The translations under genes and the position numbers were made by a program. The notes beneath the pieces are model-generated. The model was not told the origin of the DNA, did no database searches, and saw only the letters and a program-made list of their open reading frames with translations. A DNA stretch of 64,000 bases from Phycomyces nitens (lineage: Eukaryota > Mucoromycota > Mucoromycetes > Mucorales > Phycomycetaceae), in assembly GCA_022702545.1 (NCBI GenBank), contig JAHRBC010000001.1, positions 3,286,001-3,350,000 of the forward strand, read 5' to 3'. Each line of letters starts with the position of its first letter. The first letter of the stretch is position 1. Shown here piece by piece: positions 1 to 11,904 of this stretch.

Positions 1-241
1 TGTTGGCCAGGTTGATCGAACAACTTCCAATGGTAGCTGTTGGTTGGGTATAGCTCAACTCATCCTGGACATCGCTCTCTTCATTTGGATACAGAGAGGT
101 TGCTGCTGATGAAGGCCCTAAAAGTGGGCGCTGATCATCGGGCCAGGACTGGGGATCGACATAGGATGCTGTCGATGTAGGGTGTGAGGACCCAGATGAT
201 GAAGTATCTTGGGGGTCAATTGGGATATACCTCGTTGTCAT
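1..241 (-). CDS. Amino-acid transporter, SLC38/AVT type (5' end only)
   Basis: The minus-strand frame starts at the ATG at 239-241 and stays open to the window edge, giving 80 codons. The first 70 residues form a polar Ser/Thr/Pro/Asp-rich cytosolic tail. This runs into ATIGSCSINLANT, which resembles the start of the first membrane helix in SLC38/AVT transporters (usual form: S-x-x-NLxNTILGxGMLxxP). Fungal AVT proteins move amino acids across the vacuolar membrane, so export or import at the vacuole is likely but inferred. The body of the protein lies outside the window, so the substrate and whether the gene is intact cannot be judged. The call rests on one short motif plus the typical tail architecture. 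Confidence 0.6.
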   Translation of the reverse strand, partial: MTTRYIPIDPQDTSSSGSSHPTSTASYVDPQSWPDDQRPLLGPSSAATSLYPNEESDVQDELSYTQPTATIGSCSINLAN

Positions 242-1162
242 GAGGGATAATGAGTAAAGGAAAGGAGAGTGTTGAATTAACCTGCTTGCAACTCCACTGT
301 TGCCGCTTTTTCAGGCTATTTTTACGAAATTATATATGTGTATATATACTCTTTTAGATATTTTTTTTTATTTATTTGTTTATTTAATTACTCGGCTCAA
401 GAAGAAAATCTAGATAAGGGAATGACATCAGCTATCTCTAGAACAAAGTAATAGCAAGCTAGCAAAAAAAAAGGATGGCAAATAGTAAAAAAAGAGGGAG
501 TAAAGAAGGAGGGTTTGGTAATTGTAGGCTACGGATGTCATGGTGACCAAATTATCCATGGCAACCAACACTGTATCCATGGCAACCATTGTTTGGATAA
601 TAGTTGCATCTCCTACAATATCAGTTACTGATCTATTGAATACTAAAACATTTAGAAATATATAAATAATATTTATAAATAAGCTCAACTTTATTTTTTG
701 ATATCAGGGAAAAAAAATATGCCTAGTAGAACCCCTGGAAACCTCAGATTCATGATTTTCTGATTATTTGGGTGGACCGGCTGACTAGACTCACAGAGAG
801 GGATGATCAAATAGGGTGAATATAAAATAGTTTGGTGGGTATTTTATTGGGTATATTTATTAATATATATATTTCAAAAAGGCTAAATAAGTAGGATAAT
901 CTAGCAACCATAGGCGGCCAAAAATATCAAATCTCATGTTGCAGGATTATAACTATACCCACCCAAATATATATATATATATAAATATATATATATATAA
1001 TTGTCTACACTTCTTTGGCACTCCAAGACAGTCAGAGTATTGCTTCTACCCTTTGAGTAATAAACCAAGCCATGTGACACGAGTATAAAAAAAGACAAAT
1101 AGAATGTATTACAGGAAAAAGAAGGAGATTAATGTACAAAGAGACAAAGACAGATGGTATAA
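242..1162. other. Intergenic, AT-rich
   Basis: About 920 bases between the start of the transporter and the end of the zinc-finger gene. It holds poly-T/poly-A runs and (TA)n tracts, the clearest near 969-1001. A cluster of CCATGG-centred short repeats lies near 540-590 (gtatccatggcaacca and variants). I see no convincing gene: the short open frames have no family features. Confidence 0.6.
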
Positions 1163-1588
1163 TTAAGAGGCATCTACAGACGATACAAATGAAGGGTTCT
1201 TGTCCATACTGACAAGGATAGCAGCTGCCTCGAGCATCTGGACCTGCTGGTGCTTGGTAAGTAGCCATTGGCTAGTCAAAGCCCACTCGTCCGAGTGCTC
1301 CCATCTATGCTTGGCAAGACAGGCCGGGTGCTTATAAGCCTTGCCACACAAGTCGCAACAGTGCAGTTTATCGTTCTTTGTGGTATTACTGGCTACACTT
1401 CCAAGTGATGCTTCTGACTGTCGCCGTTGGATAGAATGGTCTATGGTATAATTCTCTGGCAAGGAGGTCGATAGTTGCTGGAGTGTAAGAGCATCAAAGT
1501 GGGTTGGGTTCTCATCCCCACATGAGGAATGAGGTGGTGATGGCAGGCTCATGGGCAAAACCTCTCTGTTCTTGGGGTAGGAGCTCAT
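1163..1588 (-). CDS. Small fungal C2H2 zinc-finger protein
   Basis: A single exon of 141 residues, read from the ATG at 1586-1588. The same frame is open a further 15 codons upstream (ATG at 1631-1633), but those residues are hydrophobic and unlike the rest. Residues around 75-95 carry one C2H2 finger, CDLCGKAYKHPACLAKH then RWEH, with CxxC-x12-HxxxH spacing. It is followed by a helical stretch containing SKHQQ-like TKHQQVQMLEAAAIL. The combination YKHPxCLxKHRWEH plus KHQQVQxLEAAA is a pattern I know from conserved fungal single-finger proteins. The N-terminal half is Ser/Pro-rich and probably disordered. A nuclear, DNA-binding role is likely from the finger; the targets are unknown. Confidence 0.75.
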   Translation of the reverse strand: MSSYPKNREVLPMSLPSPPHSSCGDENPTHFDALTLQQLSTSLPENYTIDHSIQRRQSEASLGSVASNTTKNDKLHCCDLCGKAYKHPACLAKHRWEHSDEWALTSQWLLTKHQQVQMLEAAAILVSMDKNPSFVSSVDAS

Positions 1589-1878
1589 AATAGGACAGTG
1601 ATAGAGTACAGATATAAAAAAGAATCCTAGCAAGAAAAAGGAATCTAAAAAAGAGCAAGGGTTGGAAACAGGAACAAAAGAAGGAGATCGGAACTCAATA
1701 GGATGCGAATGAAATCACCGCAAGTGGTCCTTGCGTACCTAAACCACCTTTACACACACACACATATATATATATATATCAACACCCAAGGCTTAATATC
1801 TCATTGCACTATTAACTTTTAAAGTGATATTATATATGCTATAGAAGATCTATTCATTTTACGTGCAATAGTCAGCCC

Positions 1879-3502
1879 TCATTTCTTTTCCTTCTCTAGC
1901 TCATCCTTGAGAACCCAAGACATGAGACTCTTGGTGGACGACCGGACAAGGGCTTCTTGCTTATAAATTGCCTCCAAAAGAATCCCAGATGATATCGAGA
2001 ATACCAAAGTCTCCAGCCCTTCTCCAAGTCCAGCCTCCCACCATCTGTTCTTTGTAAACATTGATAGACAGCGGTCTATAATCGATCTCATAGCACGCGG
2101 GGCTACATACAGGGCCATCTCAGCACGTCGAGACTTGCTTTCCAGTATCACAGATAATCCACTCATAGCACAGGCCGTGAAAATAGCCCAGGAGCTGTCG
2201 AGGTACTTTTGTGGTGCACCAAGCAATTGATGTCCAATTCTTGTTCTCCCCAAGCACATTGTATACATCAGAATACCAACCAGTGCACTAATGAAGGATG
2301 TCGATCGTACGGATCCGACCAGACTGCGAGTCAGAGTCTGTGTAGGATTGGCATAGAGCTTCTTTCGGCTTATACACAGCGGAAGTATTACATGGACCAA
2401 AAAGTATAGCTAGAGCAAGAATTTTAGTAGACTTTTCAAGAGTCCAATTCCAAAGAAAGAAAGAAACTTACTGGATATGCCTTGGAGAATGCAGTGACCA
2501 CCTTGGTCAACGCGTTAACCTCACAACCATATTGCTGGCCATTGTGAACAACAAAACATGGAACGCGTCCATGGAGAGGGTTGCAGAGATATCTTGGAAC
2601 TCCGAGTTCATCAGCAAGGTCATTCAGGACCCCATTGTGCTCGCTATCTTTCTACTTGAAAGGTTAACTCATCAGCTCTGTACATCTTTACCAGACTTCT
2701 TCTCTTACTTACACCATACATAAGGCTACCATCTTTGAACCCGCGTAAGAGTATGAACAGGCGTTCGTCAAAGGAACCGATATTTGAAATCCATTTTGCA
2801 TACGATCTATACAGATCAGATTCCAGATCAGATAACTTGTCTTCCCCGCACCCCGCATCATTGACTTCTTTACCTTGGCAATCGGCTGGGTTCATAGATC
2901 CAAGTATATAAGACCTCGGATGTGACTGCAGTGAAGGCGATCACGCTGCCATACTCCAATATCCAACCTGGTACATGGCTTGCCATTGATGATGCATAGA
3001 ATGCAAATCCCACCACATCCAATGCTCTTGTCAACACTGTCAGAGTAAGATCCAAGGTGTGCATCTTAAATGTCCTTCGGCAAATGAACATTGTGAGTGC
3101 TGCCGAGAGCACCATCATCATCCTTTCCCCTGTCTTTGTTTTGATTGGCAGTACAGCAGGATCTCGTTTACGCCCCCAACATGGCTGTGGGATTCTTGAC
3201 AGCACATAAGCCAGGAATCTATGGCCAGAAAACACACCAGTCATCATTACAGGCATCCCGTTTTTCAGAACACTCTTTTGGAGGATTGGGCTCAGGGTGC
3301 GAGCGAGTTTTCCAGCTTGTTTGAAATCGCGTTTGATGGTGCAAATGACGAGTTTGATTAGCCAACCAGCCAAGCCAGGCAATGTTGTCAAAGACCAGCC
3401 TAGTCCATAAGCCTTTAGGGCAGTTGCCAAAGCAGGCTGGAGTTCTATCGGTAGACCAGATCTACTTGTTAACACCTGTAGAGGTGTACGGGGAGAGTCC
3501 AT
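1879..3502 (-). CDS. TMEM135-like multi-membrane protein, copy A
   Basis: Four exons are predicted: 3502-2874, 2806-2709 (or ending at 2715), 2647-2472 and 2409-1879, giving about 477 residues. The frame closes in both variants. Exon 1 gives the N-terminal membrane half, ending in WIYEPSRLPR. Exon 2 gives SYAKWIS after the splice. Exon 3 holds a cysteine-containing loop (NPLHGRVPC, YGCEV). Exon 4 holds the C-terminal half with RTRIGHQLLG and EMALYVAPRA. The YEPxRLPRxYxKWI hinge and the RTR(I/V)G and APRA motifs match the fungal proteins annotated as TMEM135-like. In animals TMEM135 acts at peroxisomes and mitochondria in organelle dynamics and lipid handling; a similar site in fungi is inferred. 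The gene is a tandem paralogue of the next gene, with the same intron positions. Confidence 0.7.
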
Positions 3503-3915
3503 GGGTTTTTGAAAGTGACAAAAAGAATGAGAAAGAGAAAAAGGAGAATGTGGCCTGCAGTACCCCTCTTTACATCGCCTGGTATTTCTTTTGCTTCTCT
3601 TTAGTGTTTCCCGTGAAACACGGAGTGTACACCTTGCAAATAATGAGTACTGCAATCTATGCCAAACTGAAGCCAGAATGTTGTCAATGACAACGCCAAC
3701 ACCAATACTTATCGTCATTAAAAATAAGCTTTTTTTTTTACCCCTTTATTTTATCTTCTTGATTAAATTTTTTGCTTGTTGAAAAAGGAAAAGAACAAGA
3801 TACTAATTTTTCTTCATTTGGTTGAACTGGATTATTATAACATATGCGTATGTATGTATGGGTGTGTGTATATGGGTGTATGTGAGTGTGGATAAGGTAT
3901 ATATATTGGTTTAAA
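3503..3915. other. Intergenic between the TMEM135-like paralogues
   Basis: 413 bases between the start of copy A and the stop of copy B. It contains pyrimidine- and purine-rich tracts and a (TGTA/TGGG)n-type stretch near 3840-3895. It must carry the promoter of copy A and the terminator of copy B. No further gene is seen. Confidence 0.5.
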
Positions 3916-5599
3916 TTAGCCATGGAAGGGAATGTTGGCAGAAGGCTTGACTGGCTCGTCTTTGGCTTGGGCTGCTTCCTTTGCTGCCTTGGCTTCTCTC
4001 AATTCATCCTTTAGAATCCATGAGAAAAGGGACTTGACTGAGGATCTGAGCATGGTGTCATTGGTGTACAGGGCTTCCAAGATAACAGTAAGCGAGGTTG
4101 CAAACACCAGGGTTTCCACAGTGTTTCCACCAACCGACTCCCACCAGCGTCCACGCTTGTAGGGCTCCAAGAGACGATCCAAGAAGGATTGGAGAGCACG
4201 AGGAGCAACATACAAAGCCATCTCAGCCCGACGATGCTTACTCTCTACCATGATGGTTGCTCCACTCAAAACACAGCCAAGAAATGGTGTCCATGGTGAA
4301 TCGAGATAGGCCTGGGGGATGCCGAGCAGCTGGTGTCCAATACGCGTTCGGATCAGACAGATGATGTAAAAGATGGAGGCGATTAGACTGGCCAGGAATG
4401 AGGCTGACATTACGGATCCCTTGAGGATTTGGAGTAGTCCCTGTGCGGGATCGTTTATCAGACGCCTGGTAGAAAACAAGAGGGGAGGAAGGGCATGTAC
4501 GGTGAAATAGAGCTACTTTTGAAATTAGACTCGCTGATAGACTTTGACGGTTGACTTACAGGAAATCCCTTTGAGAACACATAGGCAAACTTATCCAGAC
4601 CAGCGACTTCGCACCCAAACGGCAATCCATTGTGGATAGCTGAGCAAGGGAGGCGGCCATGCATAGGGTCAGCAAGGGCAGTATCGATCCCAAGCTCTTT
4701 ACATACTCCAATAAGTGGGCCTGCACCGTTTGCAATGGCCTCTGACTGATACAACAGCAACGATAACAAAAAAGAAAGCTTGTGAGCAAGGATGGTCCGA
4801 ATAAAAGTGATCAGGTCAAATTTAAATAATCACGTACACCATAAGTAAAGGTTCCATTACGGATATTTCTCAGGGTCTGTAAGATTCTGTCGTCTACACC
4901 AGCCACACCAGCAACCCAGGTTGAATAGGATCTTTGAAGACATATGAATCACCACCCATTCACTTGTATTCAGTATAATAAATCTTACCTTGGAAGTCTC
5001 TCTGGCTCATACATCCATGACCACACTGCTTCTGTCGTGACAGCCGTAAATGCAACAACACTAAAGTGCTCAAGTAGCCAGGAAGGCATGTGTTTGCGAA
5101 CAATAGGAGAAACATAGGCACGATGAGCTAATACATCCAATGCGCGCGAGAATGCAAGTAAGGTGAGATCCATGGTCTTTGTAGACTTGAATGATCGTCG
5201 GACGAGATGCATTGTTGTTGCTGCTGAAAAGAATATCGATATGCGCTGGATGTTCTTCTTGGTCAGCCAGGTATTGACAAATGAGATGCGAGTCAATAGA
5301 TAGGCAACAAAACGATGGCACCCGAATGCTCCTGCCATAACATACGGGAGTCCGTTATTGGTCACACTATCCTTGAGGATCTTGCGGATGCCACTGAATA
5401 ACAGCACCAGGGCATTTCCTGGGTTTTTGCCTTTTACCAACGCCAAGACTGTCTTGATCAGGAGAACCAAGAAAGTAGGTACGCTGGAGAGGGCCCAGCC
5501 AAGACCATACGCTCTTAGGAAAGTGGCTAGGGCAGGTTGAAGTTCGGCAGGCAGACCTGACCTGGCTGTTACTTTTGTGAGTTTGCTTTGAACAGCCAT
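3916..5599 (-). CDS. TMEM135-like multi-membrane protein, copy B
   Basis: Four exons are predicted: 5599-4989, 4931-4838, 4745-4560 and 4512-3916. They total 1488 bases and 495 residues, with consistent phases throughout. The key elements are those of copy A: WMYEPERLPR then SYSTWV across intron 1, MHGRLPC and FGCEV in exon 3, and RTRIGHQLLG and EMALYVAPRA in exon 4. All three introns sit at the same protein positions as in copy A, so the two genes arose by duplication of an intron-bearing ancestor. Overall divergence is substantial, so the duplication is not recent. The C-terminus adds a charged tail (KAAKEAAQAK) that copy A lacks. The start was chosen as the first Met of the open frame, directly before the conserved SRSGLP-like segment that both copies share. 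Confidence 0.72.
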
Positions 5600-7079
5600 T
5601 TATTGAGTATATATAAATCCAGACAAGCCAGACCGCAGAGTAAGAAGGAAAAAATTACGTGGGGATTTTGTCCTCCTTTTAGGTGTGACATGGCACTGGA
5701 ATATCTTTGACAAAAGAGACCTGCAAATTCACATGCTATGAAACTCTCTACAACAACTCCGCCAACTATGCCTGCGTGACGTTTTGTTTGCAGGCAAAGA
5801 AAAAGACAGTCAGATTTGACTTTGAGTGGGGAACATTTCTACGCACCAAAAATAAAGAATGTTTTCTATTGGGACCCTTTTTTTGGTATTTGCATTCAGA
5901 AATCCATGTAAAGAGAGTCTTTTTATTTATATATATAATAATATATTTAATATATATATACAAAGGGGTTGGGGTTGGAGAAAATCCTTTGATCGCGTAT
6001 CAGGTCACGTGCCATAAGCTCTCTTCAATTCATCTTTCCTCCCATTTCAACGCCAATTCTCCCTTGATCCTCACAAAAGGGAGGGTCCAGTGAACCCTCA
6101 GGGCATAATAGATACCCAGAACAATACTTGTCCTTTTGCCAAACATCGATTCCTACAACAGATCTCTCAAGTCCATTATTTCTCATAAAATAACCGTTGT
6201 GAAATTAATTTAGAACCAACTTCTTTAGAATCCAAGAAGCCCTTTTTTTTAATATCCGAATAATTATCCACCAAAACTGTCACATGGATCAGCTATCTCT
6301 TCCGATTTTAGAGATCACAGTTTGTACGCCATTCCATCGAGAAACAAGGGTTGATTCGCACAAATAAAAAACAAAGCACCCAAACAAGTCCACAGGGAAA
6401 CCCGGGGTTCACGGCATTCTTTATTGTATAACACGAAAAATGATCGCATAATCTTTAGAGATCCTACAATCTCCAAGGCAAATCCATGACCCCACATTAT
6501 TCCTATCAATCTCCTAGTGTCTATATATAAGTCCTGCTCCCTGAAGAATCGTGTATTTCCAATTGATATTCAAAGGTAGAGAACAAACAGCTATCAACCC
6601 ATAAAAGGCGCCAATCGACAAATAATCTTTAAACAAGTCGAAATTGGGTTGCAAATAGTGTCACCAAAAGAAATGTCTAATAAACTGGGGTAGATAAATA
6701 AGATAAACTTGTATTTAAGACTACATGTCTATATACACACACATATATATATGTATTAGGGTCAAGCTATAGAGGGGTCCAAAGTAGGCGACAATACTCT
6801 GGTCATTACTGGCCACAATTTCTTTATGATTAGTACCATAAAGATTAAGCAGAAAAATATTGAAAGCAGTACCAACTGGACAAGATTGTTTTTGATAAGA
6901 AAGAATCGCCATATTTATAAAATTCAAAATCCTTGATTTATTGCATGAATCTAATAAAATATATCTAGATTCAGGAGAAATCAATCTATTTGTGTCAATC
7001 GAAAACTACAGTAATTGCATATTAATACCAGCATTGATTTTATTTTATTTAACCAGAGTTTAATCATTCACCCTTTAAT
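5600..7079. other. Intergenic, AT-rich
   Basis: About 1.5 kb upstream of TMEM135-like copy B. It contains a palindromic E-box CACGTG at about 6005-6010 inside ggtcacgtgcc, (TA)n tracts near 5927-5962 and short homopolymers. The open frames at 5707-6093 and 6721-6984 have no recognisable family content and look spurious. Confidence 0.5.
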
Positions 7080-9560
7080 AAGAATGCCATGTAACTTTTC
7101 TTATTTTTATCCATTTTACTAAAAATCAAGTCTTTTTAAATACAAGAGGTATTTTTTTTTATAATTGCCCCCTTTTATTTGGTGTCTTGCAGAGAGTCTG
7201 TCTAGCCTACGGTATATTTAGTAAAAACATTTATATCTCTAGATTATACATGACTTATATTATCTAAACCATTATAGATTCTACATTATAGTCACCAAAG
7301 TATCATTTTATATAATCAATGTTTATTTAATTGCTAATAATTAGGCTTCATTCTATCATTGTAAATTTCAAAGATAATATTGAAAAAGAAATAAGAGTAT
7401 TTGAAAGACTTGGCAATAGTACATAGCAGGTACTTTTATTTATTTATTTTCTTATTTTAAAACAGGCTTCAATACACGTACAATTGTTTTAAGCTCTGGT
7501 TTATTAAATAAGAGTGTATTACATATGAATATATTATGATTTATTAAATATTTGTCGAGTGTATTAAAGGTATATGATATTAGTATTTTCTAATAAGCAC
7601 TTTACAAAGAAAGATAGTATACAGAAGAAATGATTATATAAAAAAAAGGTAATAAAGAATTCTACAAATATTCCAAGAAACATTAATTACTAAATAGCAT
7701 CGATACTTTGATTTCTTTTAGTTGGCGTTAAGGGATTGCTGGTAAACAAGACTGCTGTAGGCACCATTCAATTTGAGCAGCTCCCAATGAGTTCCTTGTT
7801 CAACAATACGACCACCCTTTACAACGCAGATGAGATCGGCTCCTTGGATAGTAGACAGACGATGGGCAATGGTAATTGTGGTACGGCCACCTTCTTCCAA
7901 AATGTTATCAATAGCAGTCTGGACAAGTTTTTCTGACTCGGAATCCAAAGCAGAAGTAGCCTCGTCCAAGAGCAAAACTCTAGGCTTACGGATCAAGGCA
8001 CGGGCAATAGCAATACGCTGCTTCTGACCACCAGACAATTGAGAACCTTTGTCACCAACACGAGTATCGTAGCCTTTAGATAAGCCGGTAATAAACTTGT
8101 GGATATTGGCAGCGCGGCAGGCATCTTCAACCATCTCCTGTGTGATGGCCTTGGAATCATCGACACCAAAACGAATGTTCTCACCAATAGTCATGTCAAA
8201 CAAAACTGGCTCCTGGCCAACCAAAGACATATGGCTACGGAGGTTTCCAAGTGTGTAGTTCTTGACATTGTTATCATCGAGACGGACAGTACCGGAAATA
8301 GGGTCATACCAACGCTGGAGCATACCAATAGTAGTAGATTTACCACATCCAGAAGCACCAACAAGAGCAATAGTCTGACCGGCCTTTCCATTGAGGTTAA
8401 ATTCACCGTTGAAGATAGAGATGTCGGGACGAGCAGGATAACGGAAAGTGATGTCTTCAAACTTGATATTACCAGCAATCTGAGAAGATGAGGGCTCGAT
8501 ACCTTCAAGTTCAGGGTCAATGGAAGGAATACGATCAAGAATCTCAAAGGCAGCAATAGCAGAGTACTTGGCTTTGGCAAAAGTACGAATGAAAACACTT
8601 GCACGGCCAATACCCTCGGAAGTAATCATGATACCCAACATGGTAGTAAGCATTTGCTGAAAGGTGATTCTGCCTTCGGAAATCAGGCGCATACCAGCAT
8701 AATAGCCCATGGCATTTGTGAAGAAAATGATACCTTGCTGGAGAGCATAACCAACAGACGCAGTAAGTGCCTTGCGTTGGGCCAGTTTATGAGGATGGCT
8801 GGTTGCCTTGGCATATTTTTCTTCAAAGTAATTCTGTTTGTTGAGAGCAGCAACTGTACGGATCTCCTTGATAGCTTCACCGGCAACTTCACCACTCTGT
8901 TCGTTGGCCTTTTTAGTCTTGTCTTCAAACCCACATTCCAGCTCTGACTCGTAGTAAGCGGCACCAACAATAAAAGGCGCAATGCAACAAATAATCAATG
9001 CAAAAAGCCAACTTTGAGAAAAGGCAATTGCAAAACCTTTTTTTTTTTTTTTTTTTTACAAAAGACAAACACAATAAGTAACCAATTGACAAATATTGCT
9101 TTAAATCTTACCAGTAATACCGGTTACAATAATCTGAATAATATCTCCCCATGCTCTGGTAATCATTTGGTTGACATTTTTCGAGTCAATTGCCAGCTTG
9201 GTAGTCAATGTACCCAAGCTGTTTTCTGGATCATCGTAAAAGCCAATCTCTTGTCGCAAAAGGGCTGCAAAGATTTGACCACGGAGACGTTCGGTAAAGC
9301 GCTCACCAGCAATTTCAAGTGAAATAACATAAGTACAAAATCCAATAAATGCTGCAATACCAATGATAACGAACAAAAATGCATAAAGATTGGCACCCTG
9401 GAATGCACCTGGAGCAATCTCATCGCCCTTGAACGAAAGAATGACAGCGACACGGGAGTATATAAGAGAAAAGCAGGGAAATACAACGCCAGAAATAGAA
9501 GATCCACAGATACCAAGAAATATCAAATGCCATTCAGGACGCATCATTTTGATAACTCTC
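7080..9560 (-). repeat. Arm 1 of an inverted segmental duplication (intact source)
   Basis: The 3' half of the minus-strand ABCB gene and about 360 bases of its non-coding 3' flank (7080-7440) reappear in inverse orientation at about 15410-17005. The flank match includes the distinctive run around 7160-7180 (gcccccttttatttggtg), seen as its complement near 16925-16945. The match ends near 7080. The segment 7441-7815, which includes the final codons, is absent from the other arm. Confidence 0.85.
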
Positions 9561-11815
9561 CACACAGGTGCTGATTTTTTCATGATAGCTTTCTTGGCAT
9601 CCTTGCGCTTTTTGAGTTTAAGCTCAAAGGCATCAATAGAAATATTGGTATTGACTTTTGAGAGGGTGTCGATAGCAATATTGGACGAGTTTTTTCCCAA
9701 AATAGCATGTAGTTCTTGCTGGTTGGCCTGTTCTTTCTTGATTTCCATTGTCTCTTGCTTCAGGAGTTCTTCATCGTCGACTTCTTCTTCAATGTGTCCG
9801 ATTTGAGTGGTAGCAATCTGCTGTTTGGAAACGAGTTCAGAGTAGACACCACCGAGGGCAAGCAATTCGTTGTGGGTTCCTTGTTCAATAAGATCGCCCT
9901 TATCCATGACAACAATCAAATCAGCTCCACGAATGGTAGAGAGACGATGGGCAATGACAATAGTAGTACGATCGGCGGCAGCAGCATCCAATGCCTTTTG
10001 AACCAGGCGCTCAGATTGGGTATCAAGAGCAGAGGTTGCCTAGATAGTAATAATAATATAAGTACAACAGTAAATATGAATATTTAAGAGTGTGTTACTT
10101 ACTTCATCTAGTAATAGGATTGAGGGGTTCTTGATAATAGCACGCGCAATAGCAACACGCTGCTTCTGACCACCGGAAAGCATACCACCATGTTCACCAA
10201 CAAGAGTGTTGTAACCTTCGGGTAACTCAGAGATAAAAGAATGGCAATTGGCTTTCTTGCATGCTTCGACCATCTCTTCCTTGGGAACATCACGAAACAC
10301 ACCCATAAGCAGGTTCTGACGGATGGTCATATTGAATAACACGGGCTCCTGACTGACAACACCGATTTGTCTGCGCAACCATGCAACATTGTAAGACTTG
10401 AGATCCTTTCCGTCAAGGAGAACCTGGCCATCAAGTGGATCATAAAAGCGTTGGAGAAGTTGAATACTGGTTGACTTTCCAGAACCAGATGGACCGACAA
10501 AGGCAACAGTCTGGCCTGCACGGATCTTGAGATTGAGATTCTTGAGAATGGGCACATCAGGACGGGTAGGATAAGTGAATTTGACATTAGAGAAGTCGAT
10601 ATCACCAATGATCTTCTCTGGCATGTCACCTTCTGCAGAGTCGGGGTCAATCTCAGGAACACGCTCGATGGTTTCGTAAATCTTGTAAGCAGCACCACAA
10701 GCACTAGAGACGGCAGACAGGTTTGGAGGCAGTTGCAAAAGGGCCATGGCTCCTATCATCATGGATAAAAAGACAACCAGTACATCTGGGCCATTCATTT
10801 CTCCTTTGATCACAAGCTGGCCACCGTACCAGAAAGAAAGAGCGTATGTTGCAAAGAGGATAAACATAAATCCACCAAGACCAAGACCGAGAGCTATTCC
10901 AGATTTTATTCCACCCTTCTTTGCAGCATTGAGCTTGGTGTTATAGAGATCTGAGAACCGGGTTTGAAGAGAGAAAGAATAGACGGTGCGAACTCCAGAG
11001 ATGGCCTGTTCTGCGACGGACCCGGCAAGAGCATAAGATGACTGAGTCTCGAGTGTATATTTTGAAATGAAATAGCCCATAGCACCACCAACACCAATCA
11101 TGAATGGTACAGTAGCCAGCATAATAACAGCAAGACGCCATCCTTGACTAAATGCGATAATAAAGCCAGTGAGGAATTGAGAAATAGCCGTGACAAACAA
11201 TCCAAATTTCTCTGAAATGCCCTCTTGAATCATTTGTGTATCGGTTGCTAAGCGAGTATTGAGGGAACCGTCTTCAGCCTTGTCGAACCAGGTCATGTCT
11301 TGACGGAGAATGGCATGAACATACATCAGACGAATCCGGCGAGCTTGATTCTCACCGCTCAGAACCCAGAATGCATGAGCTAGATAGGCAGCAATTGTGA
11401 CAGCAGTTCCCAAGTACACATAGATAAGAATCAGGTCAATTGTATTCTCCACAAGCGTTGCTGGTGTGAGTAAGGCCGTCTGAAGACTAGTGAACAATCT
11501 TCCGAGAACAATTGCAGAAGAAGGTTGAATGGCTCCTATGCCTGCGGAAAATATAAATGAAATAAGAATCATAAACTTGTCGGCAGTGGAGGAGTATCGA
11601 AAAAGGGTCCAAAGCTGCACGATAGGCTCTTTCTTCTTTTTCTTGTCAGAGGCTTCTTTATCACTGTCATCGCTGGACTCAGCTGGGGGTGGAGATTCTA
11701 GTTCTTGAAGGTCACATCTTTTGTCCATTTCAATTGAGGTAATGCGAGAGATCTTTTCACTCTTGTTGTCCAGACTTGTGATTGTCGACTGTTTAGAATC
11801 GCCAAGATCTGACAT
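7718..11815 (-). CDS. Full-length ABCB (P-glycoprotein/MDR-type) ABC transporter, copy 1
   Basis: Three exons are predicted: 11815-10103, 10039-9112 and 9036-7718, totalling 1319 residues, the usual full-transporter size (TMD-NBD-TMD-NBD). NBD1 has Walker [10 protein letters not shown] near residues 441-449, LSGGQKQR near 546, and Walker B ILLLDE at the end of exon 1. The ATSALD D-loop opens exon 2. NBD2 has [17 protein letters not shown] and [12 protein letters not shown] in exon 3. Both catalytic Glu residues and the His switches (IAHRLST) are present, so the pump should be active. Such proteins export hydrophobic compounds or peptides at the plasma membrane; the substrate cannot be read from sequence. 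The N-terminus is charged and cytosolic (DKKKKKEP). The paralogue at 21298 shares both intron positions and is divergently oriented. The second intron has an odd 20-base A run before its acceptor. Confidence 0.95.
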
Positions 11816-11895
11816 TTTAAAGGTGACAAGATTGAATGATTTTGTGTGTATTAATTAGATGTATGAATTATTATTTTGTGTGGTTGTATGGCCAG

Positions 11896-11904
11896 GTATT
11901 TATA
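11896..11904 (-). promoter_or_regulatory. TATA-like element of ABCB copy 1
   Basis: On the minus strand the sequence TATAAATAC lies about 80 bases upstream of the ATG. The same nonamer is found about 130 bases upstream of the ATG of ABCB copy 2 (21162-21170), which supports its being a real core promoter element. Confidence 0.5.

Noticed and set aside
5707..6093. 128-codon plus-strand frame upstream of the TMEM135-like gene
   Set aside because: The composition is AT-driven, with a TA repeat translated as YIYIII; there is no domain and no homology visible.
8099..8491. 130-codon plus-strand frame (and the similar one at 24636-25028 on the minus strand)
   Set aside because: Both are antisense shadows of the second nucleotide-binding domain; their mutual similarity only reflects the paralogy of the ABC genes.
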